From: Epiperipatus broadwayi
Lineage: Eukaryota > Onychophora > Udeonychophora > Euonychophora > Peripatidae
Reading direction: 5' to 3'
DNA length: 64,000 nt
Assembly: GCA_028023455.1 (NCBI GenBank)
Contig: JAQFVV010006273.1
Coordinates: forward strand, 1,178,001 to 1,242,000
Shown: piece by piece, positions 1-12,253 of the stretch
Numbering within the stretch: position 1 is the first letter of the stretch
Layout of the letters: every line of letters begins with the position of its first letter
Position numbers and translations under genes: made by a program
Notes under the pieces: generated by a model
The model's input: only the letters and a program-made list of their open reading frames with translations
Databases searched by the model: none
Told to the model about the DNA's origin: nothing

Positions 1-276
1 TCTAGGAGTCAGGCAATGTGCAGTGCTTCAGTTTCAATGTTTAGCTTAGTTTGCCCAGGCCCAGCAGTGTCCAAACTTTCCTCTTTCAAACTTTATTCAG
101 TAAGAGAATCTTCTGTCAATATTACTGGGGGTAATGATTCCCTTTCTTCTTTAGGCAAAAACACCCATTGGTTGTTATTTCCATTGAAGTTTCTTTCTTT
201 TCTAATGGTGTAGCAATAAACCTTCTTCATAAATGGTTTATGTGCCCTCTAACAGATTAATTATTTTGTAGCTTTA

Positions 277-1050
277 TCATATGTATAACCTTGGACATTG
301 TACCAGTAACATTGTCAGGTATTCATGGTTTCTTAGGAATATCTCACACCCATACTGCTTCACCAATATCAAATTTTGGGGGAGTCTTTGGTTATTTAGA
401 TTTTCTGAATTTGGTTTCATTATTTCTGTTTGTAGCATGATTTTAGCAAGATGAGTATGACAAGTTCTATCAAACAATAGATCAGCAGGTGATTTTCCTT
501 TTTTTATACTAGATAAAAAATGTTGGAAGAACGTGATTTCTATCAATGTCTCATCCATTTTTGTAAAACTGGTTCTCTTTAAACTTGTCTTGAGAATTTG
601 TACTGCTTTTTCTGCCAAACCATTTGAAGCAGAATGATAAGTGTACATGTTGTAGCCCCTTATCAAATAAAAAGGTTTCAAATTCTGCTGAAATAAAACC
701 AGTTTCATTATCTGATACTATAACATTCAGGTATCCATGAATGGAGAAAATCTCTTGTAATGCTTTAATGGTGCATTTAGTATTAACTGAAGGTACAGTA
801 TGATATTCTATCCAATTGCTAAAAGCATCCACAGTCACAAGTATCATAGACCCATTTATAAAATCAACATGATCAATATGAACATATCCCTATGATTTAT
901 TTGACTCAGTCCAAGAATTAAATGTTTTTCAGGTAGATTGGCTGCTATTTGACAATTTGAACATGTTTTTACAGCCTGTTCAATTTAATGGTCGATTTGA
1001 GGCCACCATACATAAGAGCCCGTCAGGGTTTTAATTTTCATTAACCCAGG
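277..1050 (-). pseudogene. pol: Gypsy copy 1 integrase: zinc-binding tail and DDE core in overlapping frames
   Basis: At about 1010-945 the minus strand reads WWPQIDH then VKTCSNCQ, the end of an H2C2 integrase zinc finger. The core starts at 847 with MILVTVDAFSNWIEYHTVPS (first catalytic Asp region), followed by VIVSDNETGFISAEFETF (second Asp; usually S/TDNGxxFxS). The frame then shifts and continues from about 690 as YHSASNGLAEKAVQILK, the PYHPxxNGxxExxxxxLK block with the catalytic Glu. Motif order and spacing are normal for a Gypsy integrase. The frame overlap at 551-708 marks a frameshift. Confidence 0.85.
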
Positions 1051-1254
1051 GTGTCCTGTATTTAAGAGTTTTAACACTTGAGAATGTCTCTCCTCTGGTA
1101 TAAAACATGATCATTTCTAACAATTCAGTTATTACAGACTGGTAGACAATGTCAAGCATTTCATATAACTGGATGAAGGAAATTTGGCTGGTGATTAGGC
1201 CATCCAAGTCTAATCCAGGGTCTTTAGTTGATTACATCTGGGATCCCTTTTGGT

Positions 1255-1760
1255 TCACTCTGCTACTGTAGCACTATTTAATGGGTCTCCCATTTTTACA
1301 ATTTTGAGTAAGTTTATTTCAATAAATTCACATGGCTTATCCACTTTTATAAATAAGCATGAAAATGCATCAACATGTGCTATTTTTTCCCCAGGTTTAT
1401 ATGTCAAATTATAATCATAAGCAGCTAAGATGTTGATCCAGCATATCATTCTTTTACTGGAAGAATCAAAGTTTTTTTTATTCTTAGGAAAAATACCTGA
1501 TAATGGTTGGTGATCCATATAAAGTATAAAGCTATGGTCATATATGTATTGGTAAAATCTTTTTTACAGTAAAAATTATAGCAAGAGTCTTTTTATCCAG
1601 CTTATTATAATTGATATCAGCAGGTAATAAAGTACAAGATGTGTATGTTATAGGTCACTCATGGCCATTCTCTAAGTGGGAAATGACAGCACCAATACCA
1701 TATTCTGAAGCATATGTGGTTGCAATAACATCCAAATCACTTTGATAATAACTTAACAGA
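1255..1760 (-). pseudogene. pol: Gypsy copy 1 RNase H region
   Basis: The end of the RT open frame reads DLDVIATTYASEYGIGAVIS. It aligns with the start of Gypsy RNase H (usually LxTDASxxGxGAVLSQ), with the first catalytic Asp of the TDAS motif replaced. After a stop-containing gap, a second frame (1518-1255) starts MDHQPLSGIF, the Gypsy tDHxPLxxL block, and ends KPGEKIAHVDAFSCL, corresponding to the GxxNxxADALSR end of the domain. This domain removes the RNA strand during reverse transcription. It is inactive here. Confidence 0.8.
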
Positions 1761-2515
1761 GATTCAGAGGATAACAAGTCTTTTGCCTTTTTGAAAGCAA
1801 TCCATTGTTTTTGTTTCAATTTCCAATGCTGTTTCTTATGTAATAATTCATAGAATGAAATTAAGACATGTAACATGCCTTTAAAAACAAAACTCAAAAA
1901 ATTTAAGCAATCCCCAAAAGTCTGTAGGTTCTTAACATTTTTCAGGATATATGCATTCCTAACTGCAGCTACTTTATCTGGATTTGGGCATTTTCCATGT
2001 TTATTTATGACATGCCCTAAAAACTTAATTTCAGGTTTAAACCAAATATATTTATTGGCATTAATTTTCATGCCAACCTGATTCAATTTTGAGCACACTG
2101 TTGAAGCATGTTTTTCTAATTCAGTTTCAGATTCAGCACAGATTACTATGTCATCCAAGAATGGAATCACACCATCTAGACCATGTAACAATTAGACCAC
2201 TTTATATTACATTTAAACAGTCCAATATGTGTACACAATGTTAATAATCAAGCAGTTCTATCTGTAACTGGAATCTGATAAAAAGCTGACCGTAAATTAA
2301 TTTTAGTGAAAACTTTAGCTTTTTGTAATTAAGCCAAAATTTCTGTAACACTGGGAACTGGATAAGCACTTTTTTTTTAAGTAGCAATTAATTGTGACTC
2401 TATAATTACCACACAAATGCAAACTTCCATCTTGTTTGAGTGTAACTATAATTGGGGTTGTCCATGTTGAGTCTTCAATTCGTGATAGGATACCTTCTTT
2501 TTTTCCATGTGTCAT
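1655..2515 (-). pseudogene. pol: Gypsy copy 1 reverse transcriptase, frameshifted
   Basis: The first piece (2515-2315) carries STWTTPIIVTLKQDGSLHLCGNYRVTIN, matching the Gypsy RT entry motif (SxWxxPxVxxxKxDGxxRxCxDYRxxN); I give it here as landmarks S-W-P-K-DG-C-NYR. After a damaged stretch, a second piece (2191-1655) has FLDDIVICAESETELEKH, the catalytic Y/FxDD block, then KFLGHVINKHGKCPNPDKV, the LGH motif typical of Gypsy RT. The segment between 2315 and 2191 contains stops. RT copies element RNA into DNA in cytoplasmic particles; this copy cannot. Confidence 0.85.
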
Positions 2516-2602
2516 AGCATTGGCTGGGAAGTGAACCTGCTAATCCAAGACAACTGCTTGTGAGGCAGCTGTGCTGACCTCTCAACTACCAATACTTGAC
2601 AT
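2502..2602 (-). mobile_element. tRNA-derived SINE, inserted in Gypsy copy 1 RT
   Basis: On the minus strand it contains box A-like TGGTAGTTGAGAGG, an anticodon-arm-like hairpin and box B-like GGTTCACTTCC, then ATGCTATGACACATGG and a short A-run. It is flanked by the 13-bp direct repeat gataccttctttt (2489-2501 and 2603-2615), a target-site duplication. It interrupts the RT, so it is younger than the Gypsy insertion. Confidence 0.85.
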
Positions 2603-2800
2603 GATACCTTCTTTTACCTATTCATTAATAGCTTTCTCAACTTTCAGTCTTGATGTGAATGGACCTTACAAGGTTTACAAATCACTGGCTGAGCATCATC
2701 AGACAATTTAATATTCACTGGACTCATATTTAATCTTGTTAAATGTTTTGAAAACAACTATGGAAATTTTTTCTCTATAACAGTTTCTAATTTAACTATC

Positions 2801-3175
2801 TTAATGTCTTGTATAGAGATGCCTAACAGACAGAACCAGTTTTGGCCAAATAATAGTTTGATATTCGTTTTTACTATTTTCCAGTAGTAAGATCTGATGC
2901 TTATTATTTAATTTAACTGAGACATAAACCATGCCACAGATTTGAACATTATTTTCATTCACATCAGTTGCGATTACGCTAGTCTTATTTAGACTGAATT
3001 TATTCTTAGCTGTGGAATTTAATTTATTCCAATCACCAAGGGACCCAAGGGATAATCCTGCTCTGCTGTCTGTCTCCATAGTGATTTCAGTTTCAGCAAC
3101 AATTAATTCTAACATAATTTGATCACTCAAAGAATTCTTACACGTTTTAATTTCTGGTTTCTTTGTTATAAGCAT
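2801..3175 (-). pseudogene. pol: Gypsy copy 1 aspartic protease region
   Basis: A 124-residue open frame contains ELIVAETEITMETDSRAGLS, which occupies the place of the retropepsin active-site loop (normally a hydrophobic-D-[ST]-G-[AS] motif). Here the catalytic glycine position reads arginine (D-S-R-A), so the enzyme would not be expected to work. The rest (LNNKHQILLLENSK) resembles the strand-rich half of a retropepsin. It lies between gag (3230) and RT (2515) on the same strand. The call rests on this motif and its position, so confidence is moderate. Confidence 0.6.
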
Positions 3176-3229
3176 GACTGATTTCCGATTTGACTGTTGT
3201 TGACCTAGATTTCCGTTTCTGAAAACATG

Positions 3230-3943
3230 TCAGATGGCCTTTAATTCCACAATACATATATTTTTTGCATGACCTTTATTTATGCAACAATAACAAGTTA
3301 GATCTTTACTTGGAGGTTGAGAAGATGATTGCATGATGTTTGAATTAAAAGTAGTCATAGCAATGGCTTTCTCCTTAGATCCAGTTTGGAACTCTATTGC
3401 ATAAGTCAACATTAATTCATGGGCTACATATTTGGCAGTAACAGTTTTGTAATCAATATCTGCTTCAGCAAGCAGTGTTTTTCTTAAGTTATGATCGGCC
3501 ATGCCAAAAAAAAATTGATCTAGGAACATGTCATTGAGGTCAGAGAAAAATTTGCAGTCCCTTGCTGAAGTATGTAATGCAAGGATATATTCAGAACAAG
3601 TTTCCCATGGCTGCTGTTTACACATTTTGAAATGTAGACATGCGATTCTTTTATTAATCGTCGGCTGACAATATGTGGTGAATTTCTTCACTAAAGTTGT
3701 ATACGGCAATTTTTCTGGTGTCTTCACATCAACAACTTGTTTAGCTATGTGTAAAATATCTATTCCTGACAACAATAAAGTCAAAACTTTCAAGATATCA
3801 TCCTCTATTTTATTTAACCTCATATATCTCTCTAATTGTTCAACATATAGGGTCTACACTGTTGGATTACTGACATCAAATTCTTTAATATTTTGTGAAG
3901 ATAAATTTTTTTTTTTAAAAAATTTTTTTTCTATTTCTCTATG
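3230..3943 (-). pseudogene. gag: Gypsy copy 1 gag: capsid-like region plus one CCHC zinc knuckle
   Basis: A 197-residue open stretch (3823 down to 3230) has the helical, charged look of a retrotransposon capsid. Near its C-terminus it has a nucleocapsid knuckle, CYCCINKGHAKNIC, which fits CX2CX4HX4C exactly. Gag packages the element RNA in cytoplasmic particles. The upstream part (3824-3943) probably holds the N-terminus, but it is A/T-rich and no start can be chosen with confidence. The protease fragment follows on the same strand in a different frame after a short gap, either from decay or from an ancestral frameshift. Confidence 0.75.
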
Positions 3944-3998
3944 AGTTGACAAATTTCGCCATCTTGCTTTTATATTTCTTATAATTATCTACCCCTCC

Positions 3999-4016
3999 AA
4001 TCCTGTTGACTGTGCC
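3999..4016 (-). other. Candidate tRNA primer-binding site of Gypsy copy 1
   Basis: On the minus strand this reads TGGCACAGTCAACAGGAT, close to the TGGCGCAGTCGG[CT]AGGAT form found just after the 5' LTR of many animal Gypsy elements. Its position, just upstream of gag, is right. If correct, the 5' LTR ends at about 4017-4019. Minus-strand AATAAA-type sequence near 4095 could be its poly(A) signal. The other LTR edge was not found. Confidence 0.5.
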
Positions 4017-5364
4017 AATTTGCTCTGTATTCAGGGGAGTCATAGCTCACCCAAAAAGCAATGAATAATAAAATATAAAACAGGCTGAGGTGATAATATA
4101 TTTATTATTTAGAAGACAATAATAACAAATTTAATAAGATATAAAGTAGGAGATAGTTAATTCAAGACACGACTCGATATTCGTGTCTCCATAATCTTAA
4201 TATAACATTTGTATTTCACATAGCTCTACAGAATGTAATTTATGAGTTTCATTATGCACTCATTTCAGTTAATATAAGACTTTACCTTATCCATTGTGTC
4301 TCTCATCTTCTTCATTGCTGAAGACTTCCTGAATTCCACCACTTTTAAGTCTTAATTTAAACAGCAATATAAAACATTACGTCCTTTCTTTACATGTACT
4401 TCAAGATGCCATCAATTCACATACTAATCTTATTCAACAGTGAGAGTTCATGGCCTCTAGTGCATTTTAGAATAATCTTGCCACTGAGAGCAAATAAAAA
4501 AAAATATTTTTATGGTGCTACATTGTTATGTGCAAAATGTCTTCCAAAATCATTCATATTCATTTCATATTCTAAAAATTCATTTAAATAATATTTCAGC
4601 ACCATCATTTTCAAACATTTTAATTCTATTTTAGAATAAAGATTTCTCTGTGTTTAATACAATTTTTTTTAATATATAATCTCTATTCTCTAAAAATATG
4701 CCAACAAACTTTTTATTCATTTACCTTATGTGTGATTTTTGTTCTATATGTTATAATCCTCTGTATTTTAGTTTAGAAATTTCATTTGTCTAGATATTGC
4801 TTCTTTTCTACCAATGTGTCCTTTCTTGCTTTATTTCAATCTTTTGATTCTTTCATTGTTATCACTGATATGATTGTTTTATTATCAAATATTTTTATCT
4901 TCTCTTTTTGTTAATTCTAGTGTAAAGTCTCCATTATTTTCTGTATGATTTTCAATCTCTGCATTGCTCTTATTTTAATATAAAAGAGTATTACACAATA
5001 AATTGCAGGGAATAGTTTGATGCTCAACCTAACTTCAAAAGAAAAAGTGAGGTGCAAAAACAAAAAGTTAAAGAATATTGCAGTGACAATTCAAACAGTA
5101 AGTGTAACCATATATATAATAGGCTGATCATTACTCTGAATATTCTCATGATGTTGTTTCTTACTTTCTTTTGCTGGAGATTTGTCTTCATAAAAAAAAG
5201 TTGTTAATGTTTTTCCTAATTGTGTTTTTCCATATTTTAAATCATATTATTTCATTGTAAGCATTCAATATTCTACCTATTTAAAGTATCTAAAATAATA
5301 TTTTTCATGTTATTGAAATATGCCTTTTTCACATAAATTATATTTTCTTACTATCAAATGAAAA
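4017..5364. other. Probable LTR remnant then A/T-rich DNA, no gene seen
   Basis: The first few hundred bases probably hold the 5' LTR of Gypsy copy 1; its outer edge is unclear. A short hairpin with arms gacacga/tcgtgtc lies near 4166-4188. From about 4400 to 5000 the + strand is T- and TC-rich, with only short chance reading frames. Confidence 0.4.
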
Positions 5365-5379
5365 TAAGCCCTTATAATT

Positions 5380-5484
5380 TTTTTTTCTCATGTGTCATAG
5401 CATCAGCCGGAAAGCAAACCCACTAACCCAGGAAAATTGCTTGTAAAGCAGCTGTTGCTGACCTCTCGACCACCAATGCTAGAC
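5380..5484 (-). mobile_element. tRNA-derived SINE with a 15-bp target-site duplication
   Basis: Same family as the copy at 2502. The flanking repeat taagcccttataatt at 5365-5379 and 5485-5499 is perfect. The A-run end faces the left (a T-run on +), so the element reads on minus. Box A and box B regions are recognisable with a few changes. Confidence 0.88.
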
Positions 5485-5658
5485 TAAGCCCTTATAATTA
5501 TAGATTTACTTTATCACATCTAACAAAATAGATGTCATACCAAATGATCTTATGATTTTGTCTTATACTTTTAAAATATTACTGAAATTTCTTAAATAAA
5601 AAATTTTTATTGATCAAGTTATAATAATAAAATTTTTATCAAAGAGCTAGTTATTATT

Positions 5659-5754
5659 ATTATTTTTTATGTGTCAAAGCGTCAGCCAGGAAGCAAACCC
5701 TGGGACAAGTGCTTGTAAAGCAGCTGACGTAACTACTTGGCTATCAACGCTTGA
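5659..5754 (-). mobile_element. tRNA-derived SINE with a 12-bp target-site duplication
   Basis: Same family, slightly shorter, with small internal deletions near the box B arm. Flanked by ctagttattatt at 5647-5658 and 5755-5766. It lies about 170 bp from the previous copy in the same orientation; the different duplications show two separate insertions. Confidence 0.85.
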
Positions 5755-5766
5755 CTAGTTATTATT

Positions 5767-8100
5767 TAATAAAATCAAAAATAGATTTACTTAAAACCCA
5801 ATCCTTAAAAGTATTATATGCTTCTGAAGATCCAAATTATTAATTTTATTGTCTTAATAAATTATAATGCTTCTTAAAAATGAATATCAAAAATCTTATG
5901 TGCTTGGAATAAAACCTATTTTAATGCACTTCTTCATTTAACCTTGAAGTATACTGTTTGTAATCTTGTCGAATAATCTGCATTTGCATGTTCTCATGTA
6001 ATATGATTTTTCAATATTATAATGTGGACTATAAGATACCATTGTTTTGAGTGTGGATGGACACAAGTTCATTTATATCATTTTTTCTACTTAAGCAAAG
6101 CATTTATGATTATCACTCCATGTATTGTTAAAAAATGAATAACTGCAGCCTAGTTGAGTTTAAAGCACCAATATTATTATTTACATTAACTCTGGGGAAA
6201 AGATTACTGTTGCCACTAACACATATGATATTTTAATGGTATTGATGTAAAAATGCCATCAAGTAAGGTATCCGTAATTTCTCTCATTATGATGTTAGAA
6301 CACATGCAGTAAGTAATAAAGTGAGCACAGGTAACATTTTGTAAGTCAAGTTTTAAAATCATTATTTTTTTATTAATACATTTAAAAATTTCAAAGAATA
6401 AAAAATCCAAAATTAGACTTTATACAAAATCCAGTACAATGCAGTCTACTTTCATTAATTTATATGTTCTTCCAAAAAAAAAACAGCAACATTAACCTAT
6501 GTACCCATTTTATTAAATTCCCTTTCTCTGATAAATGAATTTGACTAAGAGAATCTATATTGATTCTTAAATCTTGAAAGCTCTATCAATCCTCATTTTA
6601 TTAAGACCTTACAGAGTTTAACTAAGTAACTTTTCGCTAAGTAGCTTTTGCATATGTACTCAGTTTAGAAAAAAATAGAATTAAAATAGTTTATCTTTAT
6701 TATTACCAATACCTTTTCTTTTATTCACCTAATATTATTTATTTTGTAATTATTTTTATTGCTTTAATGAGCACTCTTCAACATAATCAAAATGTACAAG
6801 TCAAACCATATCAGATCACTTTTATTAAGTTTTTCCACTTCTGACTTAGGCAGAAAAATCTCTAAATAAGGTTACCTAAATATATATTTTTCTGAATTGA
6901 CTTTTTATCCAAAATAAGTTTAATATGATTTATTAGTAATTATACTAGCTTAATCAAAAATTATAATTAAGGTCTCCCAATCTATTAAAATTGTTCTCTT
7001 TATTGCTTTTTTATTAGTGAACAAAAATGCTAAAACAAATAAAAAGGAGAATCATAGTTGTTGTGTGGAGTTAAAGGATGAAAATATAATTGCATAAATC
7101 CACAATCTCATAGTCACAATTAATGGAAAGAGAATATCCATGGCATGAGATATTTATTTAAGTATCTAAAAGCAGACAAAAAGCAGAAAGTAGAAAAGAC
7201 TATATTGTAAACAGTTCCTAATCTTTGACAAATTAACATCTTATCCAATAATTAACAGTAAGTATTTTCCATTAGAAATTGCTTATAGATTACTCATAGA
7301 TAACTAGTATATCTGATAATCATTTGGACTTTATTAGTATGAATAAAGTACCCAACAAAACAATAGTCACAATAAATAAGAAATAGCCATACATTGAATA
7401 TAGTCCAAACCAATGCTTCATATCATGAAAATTTATGTGTTGTTATATAATATCAAGCAAATAATTATAAAATATACAGTTAGTTATAAAAAGTGAAGAG
7501 AGAAATGTTAAGGAAAATAGAATGTCATGTGATACTTTGTTAAAATATTGTCCTATTTTGTTTTAGTGTGTAATAACAATTTTTGTGAAAAGGATGTAGT
7601 TTCCTCTAGTTAGCTTTTGACTGAGCTTATTAATTATATAATGCTAAATACTAGAACTATTTAACTATAGAAGCATACTGTATTAATTTCATGTGAATAG
7701 AAGTGGCAACTGGATATATATTTAATACAAAACTGTGCTTCCTATCCAAAGAAGGGCAATTGGATAGATGAAAAATTTATTGATTGCTTATCATTACATG
7801 GTTGTTTTTGAATTAGTTATAAATTATTGTTACTAATGTCATTTATATCTTATTCAGTTTATCATTATGGCAGTGTAATAGACACAATATAAAGGTTTCT
7901 GGAACAAAGATCAATTTATCATTTCAAATTGTAGAACATCATAATACTTCTTGAGCAACTAGCCATTTGAATATTTTAATGCATGTTATATATAAGCAAA
8001 TAAAGTTATGCTATCTAACATATTATATGTACATACAAAATTCCTCTTTTCAATAATTAATATACTAACATAAAGCATAATATTTATACTTTATATTCAG
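5767..8100. other. A/T-rich DNA upstream of the first visible host exon
   Basis: No element or coding motif is recognised. The short open frames (for example 6216-6410) have no domain features. If the exon at 8101 is internal, this is intron. It ends in a splice acceptor (tttatattcag) at 8100. Confidence 0.4.
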
Positions 8101-8297
8101 GGCTTCTCAAAATAATGCTTCTTCATCTAACAGTATAGTTTCAGACAAATTACCTTCTAAAAGTCCTACTTTCAGGGAATGGCTTATTTTACGATATGGT
8201 ATCAATGAAACTAAGAATAAAGAAAATCTAAAAATGCGAAAAACATTATCTTCAGTTTCTGATATTTGTAAGAAAAAACAATTTCCATTGTGTCCAT
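8101..8297 (+). CDS. Host gene, internal exon (unidentified protein), exon A
   Basis: A 197-nt block preceded by tttatactttatattcag and followed by gtaagttg, a near-ideal donor. It starts one base before a codon boundary, stays open for 65 codons from 8102 and ends with one base over. Composition is protein-like: a Ser/Asn-rich start, then SPTFREWLILRYGINETKNK, a Lys-rich part and a C-terminal CKKKQFPLCP. A second possible donor (gtaaga at 8268) would shorten it. It joins exon B in frame (phase 1 to phase 1). I do not recognise the family. The W/R/Y-containing core and Ser-rich flanks suggest a conserved short segment in a disordered protein, but this is inference. Upstream exons and the start codon lie outside the window or were not found. 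Confidence 0.6.
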
Positions 8298-11200
8298 GTA
8301 AGTTGTTTTTTATTTTTCTCTGTTTAAATATATTTTATTTTATTAATATTTTTGTAGGAATTTTAATTTATTTTACATAAATAAATAATTCTGATTGATT
8401 TGAAAACACTAAATATACATTTTATTACATTTATTATTGGACTTTTGATATATAGTTGTAAAATCTTTCTATAGTAATAAATAATAGCTCTTTGGCCAAA
8501 TATCATCAACATATCTTCTATAAAATCAGAATATGTAAAGTCTATTATTAATAGAAATTTGAAAAGTGGACCAAACATTATTAAAAATTATATTTTGTGA
8601 TAAAACCAAAACTATATTTTATATCAATCTGATTTAATATTATGATATTTTTGACCTTATCTTAAAAAGTAAAGAACATGTAAAAATAATATTTAAAAAA
8701 AAATTGTTAAGACAAATAAAGACAAGCTGTCATCTTGAAACTTTTAAGCTAATTCTGAAAGAGTATGTGCATAATGTTACAATATTTATCTTTTAGAGAA
8801 ACAAATATTAAAAGTAACTGTAAAGACCTTTTCTCTTAATGCTACAAATAATTTTTGTTTGATTGTTACTACAACACATAAAAACTTACTGTGTGTGTTT
8901 TTTCAAATCCCAATGATCATTCTAAAATTGATTTACAATAACTGATAAAATTTTATACTTAGACAAACTTGAAAAAAATGTATATAACAGGGTCCATTTT
9001 TTTAAATAAAATAATAAAACTAAAACTTTTCAGAATACTAAAATGCTAACAATAAGTATGATAGTCAATACGTAATCTCTTCATTAACTGAAGATCTTAA
9101 GTTTTATTGTTCAATCTAATTTGATTGAGAGACAATACAAAACATGGATTAATTAGAGATATTAATTTGGTTCACAATGAAGTTATTCTGCAATCATTGC
9201 TCTATCACATGGCTAGATCATTTAATCTTTTAAAATAACTAAATGGATTGTTTCTTTAGAATTAAAAACCCAGAGTTAATAAATTCAAAATTTTTAACTA
9301 TCCTGGTCATTATATTGTTTTTTTATGTATTTGTAACATATTTCGGAGAATCCTTTGATAATTGGATAATATATATATATATACTTCATGTAAAGTATTG
9401 TGAGGATAGCTTAAAATCGCACCCACATAAACTTTAGCCATCTGAAATATTGGATTGTCTTTTAATTAGGATGTAAATATAAAGTAAATAATAAGTTTTG
9501 CTAGAACATAAAATATAAATGTATAAATAATTATGACAGTGTACTAATTGTATATTAATAGTGGGAGTGGTGGGTCATTTACCATAAAATCACACATATA
9601 TATTAGTAATAAAATTAAATCTAGTGTTTAATAAAAAAATATAAGCATTGGGAAAATTCATACGAACTTATATATATATATTAACAATTATATTGTGTTG
9701 AAGATCTTGTGCATCTATTATAAATGTAAACAATGACTTGAAAGATGAAAAAACAGTCATAGCAATGGACAAAATGTCCAAGTATTGTACTAAGTAACTG
9801 AATATAAGAAGGGGATGATAATATTAGTAATGTTATTATTTATTTTTTAAATGAATCTATAATCACAATATTTATATAATGCAACAATAAGCACATGGAA
9901 ATGATACTGGATATAAAATGAATAACAATTACGACTCCTTTGTCTTTAAAACTGTGCGTCTGACATGGAAAGTCAACTTTGTTAAAGCAGTTATTTTAAT
10001 AACATTTGTCTACAAAATGGACATTTTTTGAATCAGCATCTTTACAAATGCCAATTTTTTATTTATTTGCCATTTAAAAAAAGTTAAGGAAGCAAAGAAA
10101 AGATTTTCATACAAGGTGAATATCAGATAAGTTTCAAATAACTTATAAATTTAAAAAAAAAAAAAAATATGATTTTTTTTTTAAAAAAAACTAAAAAAAA
10201 AAAAATTAGAACGATTTATTCAGTTAAAATTTTAATGACAGGAATATGTTATATAGCCAATATCGCAAATAATAACTGTATTCTACATATATATTTTAAA
10301 TGCGGACCGCATATATATATACCTGTATATATATATATATTGCCAAATATGATATATTTTACTTAGAATATATACTCCCTCAATTAAAGGCATCACCTTT
10401 TTTTCATGTTTAGCAATGGAAGTGCTGAGGGGAGAAGACAAGTTGTGTTATAATATTTTTTATTCATCACATCGAACAAAATGATTGTAAACAGTCATTA
10501 ATAAATTATGTTTATATTATAAAAAAGAAAGAAAAACAATATTTTTAAATAGATAAATGCTATAAGGTGTTGAATAAGAAATTATAAATATTGTACTACA
10601 AAAAACTCAATAGATGTATTTTTAACTGTGAAATATACACAAATATAAATAATATAAAGAGTATAACATATATAAGATATGGTATTATTAATAGACAATA
10701 AATCATCATGACAGTTTACAAGTAATGCCAATAACATGACATATTTTTCATATGTTTCCAAATCTTTACTGATGAAGTCAAAAGCCAGAATTCAGTTTGG
10801 AGATTGGAAAACCCTATATCACTGATGTCTATTAATTACTCAAACTTATAGTAGATGGCTCTAAAAATAAGATAAAAATAACAACTGTTGGAATTTACTA
10901 GGTGTTAATTTACTCTGGAAAGTGAACATACTTGTACATTTGCCATATAAATTTATGTTTATCTTTCCTAACTTCTTGGATGTCTTTTTATGGAAATGTG
11001 TAATGTTGTAAATAAATTTATTTAGTTATCAAAGATTGCTTTCATAAGTATTAATTTTCTGCTCAATTTTTTTTTATCTATTATGCATAGATATTGTGCA
11101 TTATTTAATAATACACTTCAATTTGACTTAAATCATTACTTAAGAATTATTATGAGATATTAATTTTATTATTTTTTATTATTCTCTATTTACTTTATCT

Positions 11201-12015
11201 CTTTCTTAGTTTATAATTAAAAGTGTAGGCAGTGTTATAAAAAAATAGTAAATGTATTTCACAATATTAAACAGTACTTATCTTTATACTGCACATTGAA
11301 ACCAACTATGTAGTCCATGTTATGAGTAAATCAATGTGAGGTAACAATGCAATTGGATTTACACTGCCACTTATCTAACTCTTTTGGCAGAAAAACTGTA
11401 GCCAGCTGATATTCTTGAAATATAGTTGCTGATCAAATATTAGGTATATGTGGCTATGTAGTCAAGTTGGCTGGATATTAAGCTATTATGTTTACCTATA
11501 TAATAAACAAAGAGTGGATGATAGAATAAAAACAGAAACATTATTCAGATAAAATAACCAGAAATTTGATTTCCATATTGAATAATTTTATTAATGATTA
11601 CAATTTACTGTATCTTAAAGAAATTTAACAATTTTGTTTGTGATTATAAATAAATATTTACTTTTTTTTTAAATTTTTCATCCCAATTATTTATAACAAT
11701 ATTTTAAAATAGATTTAAATAATATTATATGATATTATATAAAATTTATTGAGATATGTAAAATATTTCCATCAATTCAATACATTATTCATTTTAAAAG
11801 TTATTTTATTATAAATAAATAAATAAAAATTTTACACTTTAAAGTAAAATTAAGAAATTTATATACTGTATATTGAATATAACATATATAGTTTTCACAT
11901 TGACTTGTGTAAATAATAGTGATCTCTATACTTCATACAGAAAACACCGCAATGAATAAGCTAACACTAAACAGTGCAAATAGATGTATAGTTAATAGCT
12001 TTTTAGTATTATTTA
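8298..12015. other. A/T-rich presumed intron, no element recognised
   Basis: Long runs of A and T, short (TA)n tracts (for example near 9367, 9670 and 10310) and poly(A) around 10150-10205. The small open frames are low-complexity and show no domain. Confidence 0.4.
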
Positions 12016-12080
12016 TATATTAAAGCATTGACCGGGAAGCGAATCCAGGCCTGCTGCTTGGAAGGCAGCTATAAGCTTTA
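12016..12080 (-). mobile_element. Truncated tRNA-derived SINE
   Basis: The + strand shows agcattgaccgggaagcgaatcc then a ggcctgctgcttggaaggcagc hairpin, corresponding to the box B and anticodon-arm half of the family at 2502 and 31031 with several changes. No clear target-site duplication and no box A half, so it is an old or truncated copy. Confidence 0.6.
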
Positions 12081-12253
12081 TGATAATCAGATAAGATTAT
12101 CAAAAATTAAAATTAATGACATCCATTATACTGTTTTTTAATATAAATTGTAGTTAATAAAATTATATACAATAGCTATATATATATATATTATTAGATG
12201 CATCCAACCTCTGTGGTTTTTTTTAATTAGTTGCTTTTACAATTTTCTTTAAA

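Larger units (their letters stand above)
1..4016 (-). mobile_element. Degenerate Gypsy-type LTR retrotransposon (copy 1), 3' end cut by the window edge
   Basis: Read on the minus strand, protein fragments appear in the order gag, protease, reverse transcriptase, RNase H, integrase, which is the Gypsy/Ty3 order (in copia-type elements integrase precedes RT). Each domain is broken by stops or frameshifts, so the copy is dead. A primer-binding-site-like motif lies at 3999-4016, so the 5' LTR should lie just above it. The 3' LTR is not visible and probably lies before position 1. A tRNA-derived SINE is inserted in the RT region (2502-2602). Positions 1-276 show no clear domain and may be the integrase tail or 3' non-coding part. 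Family assignment beyond Gypsy is inference. Confidence 0.85.

Noticed and set aside
1-240. Plus-strand frame 16-213 as a gene
   Set aside because: Lies opposite the Gypsy pol tail, with no domain and no splice or regulatory support.
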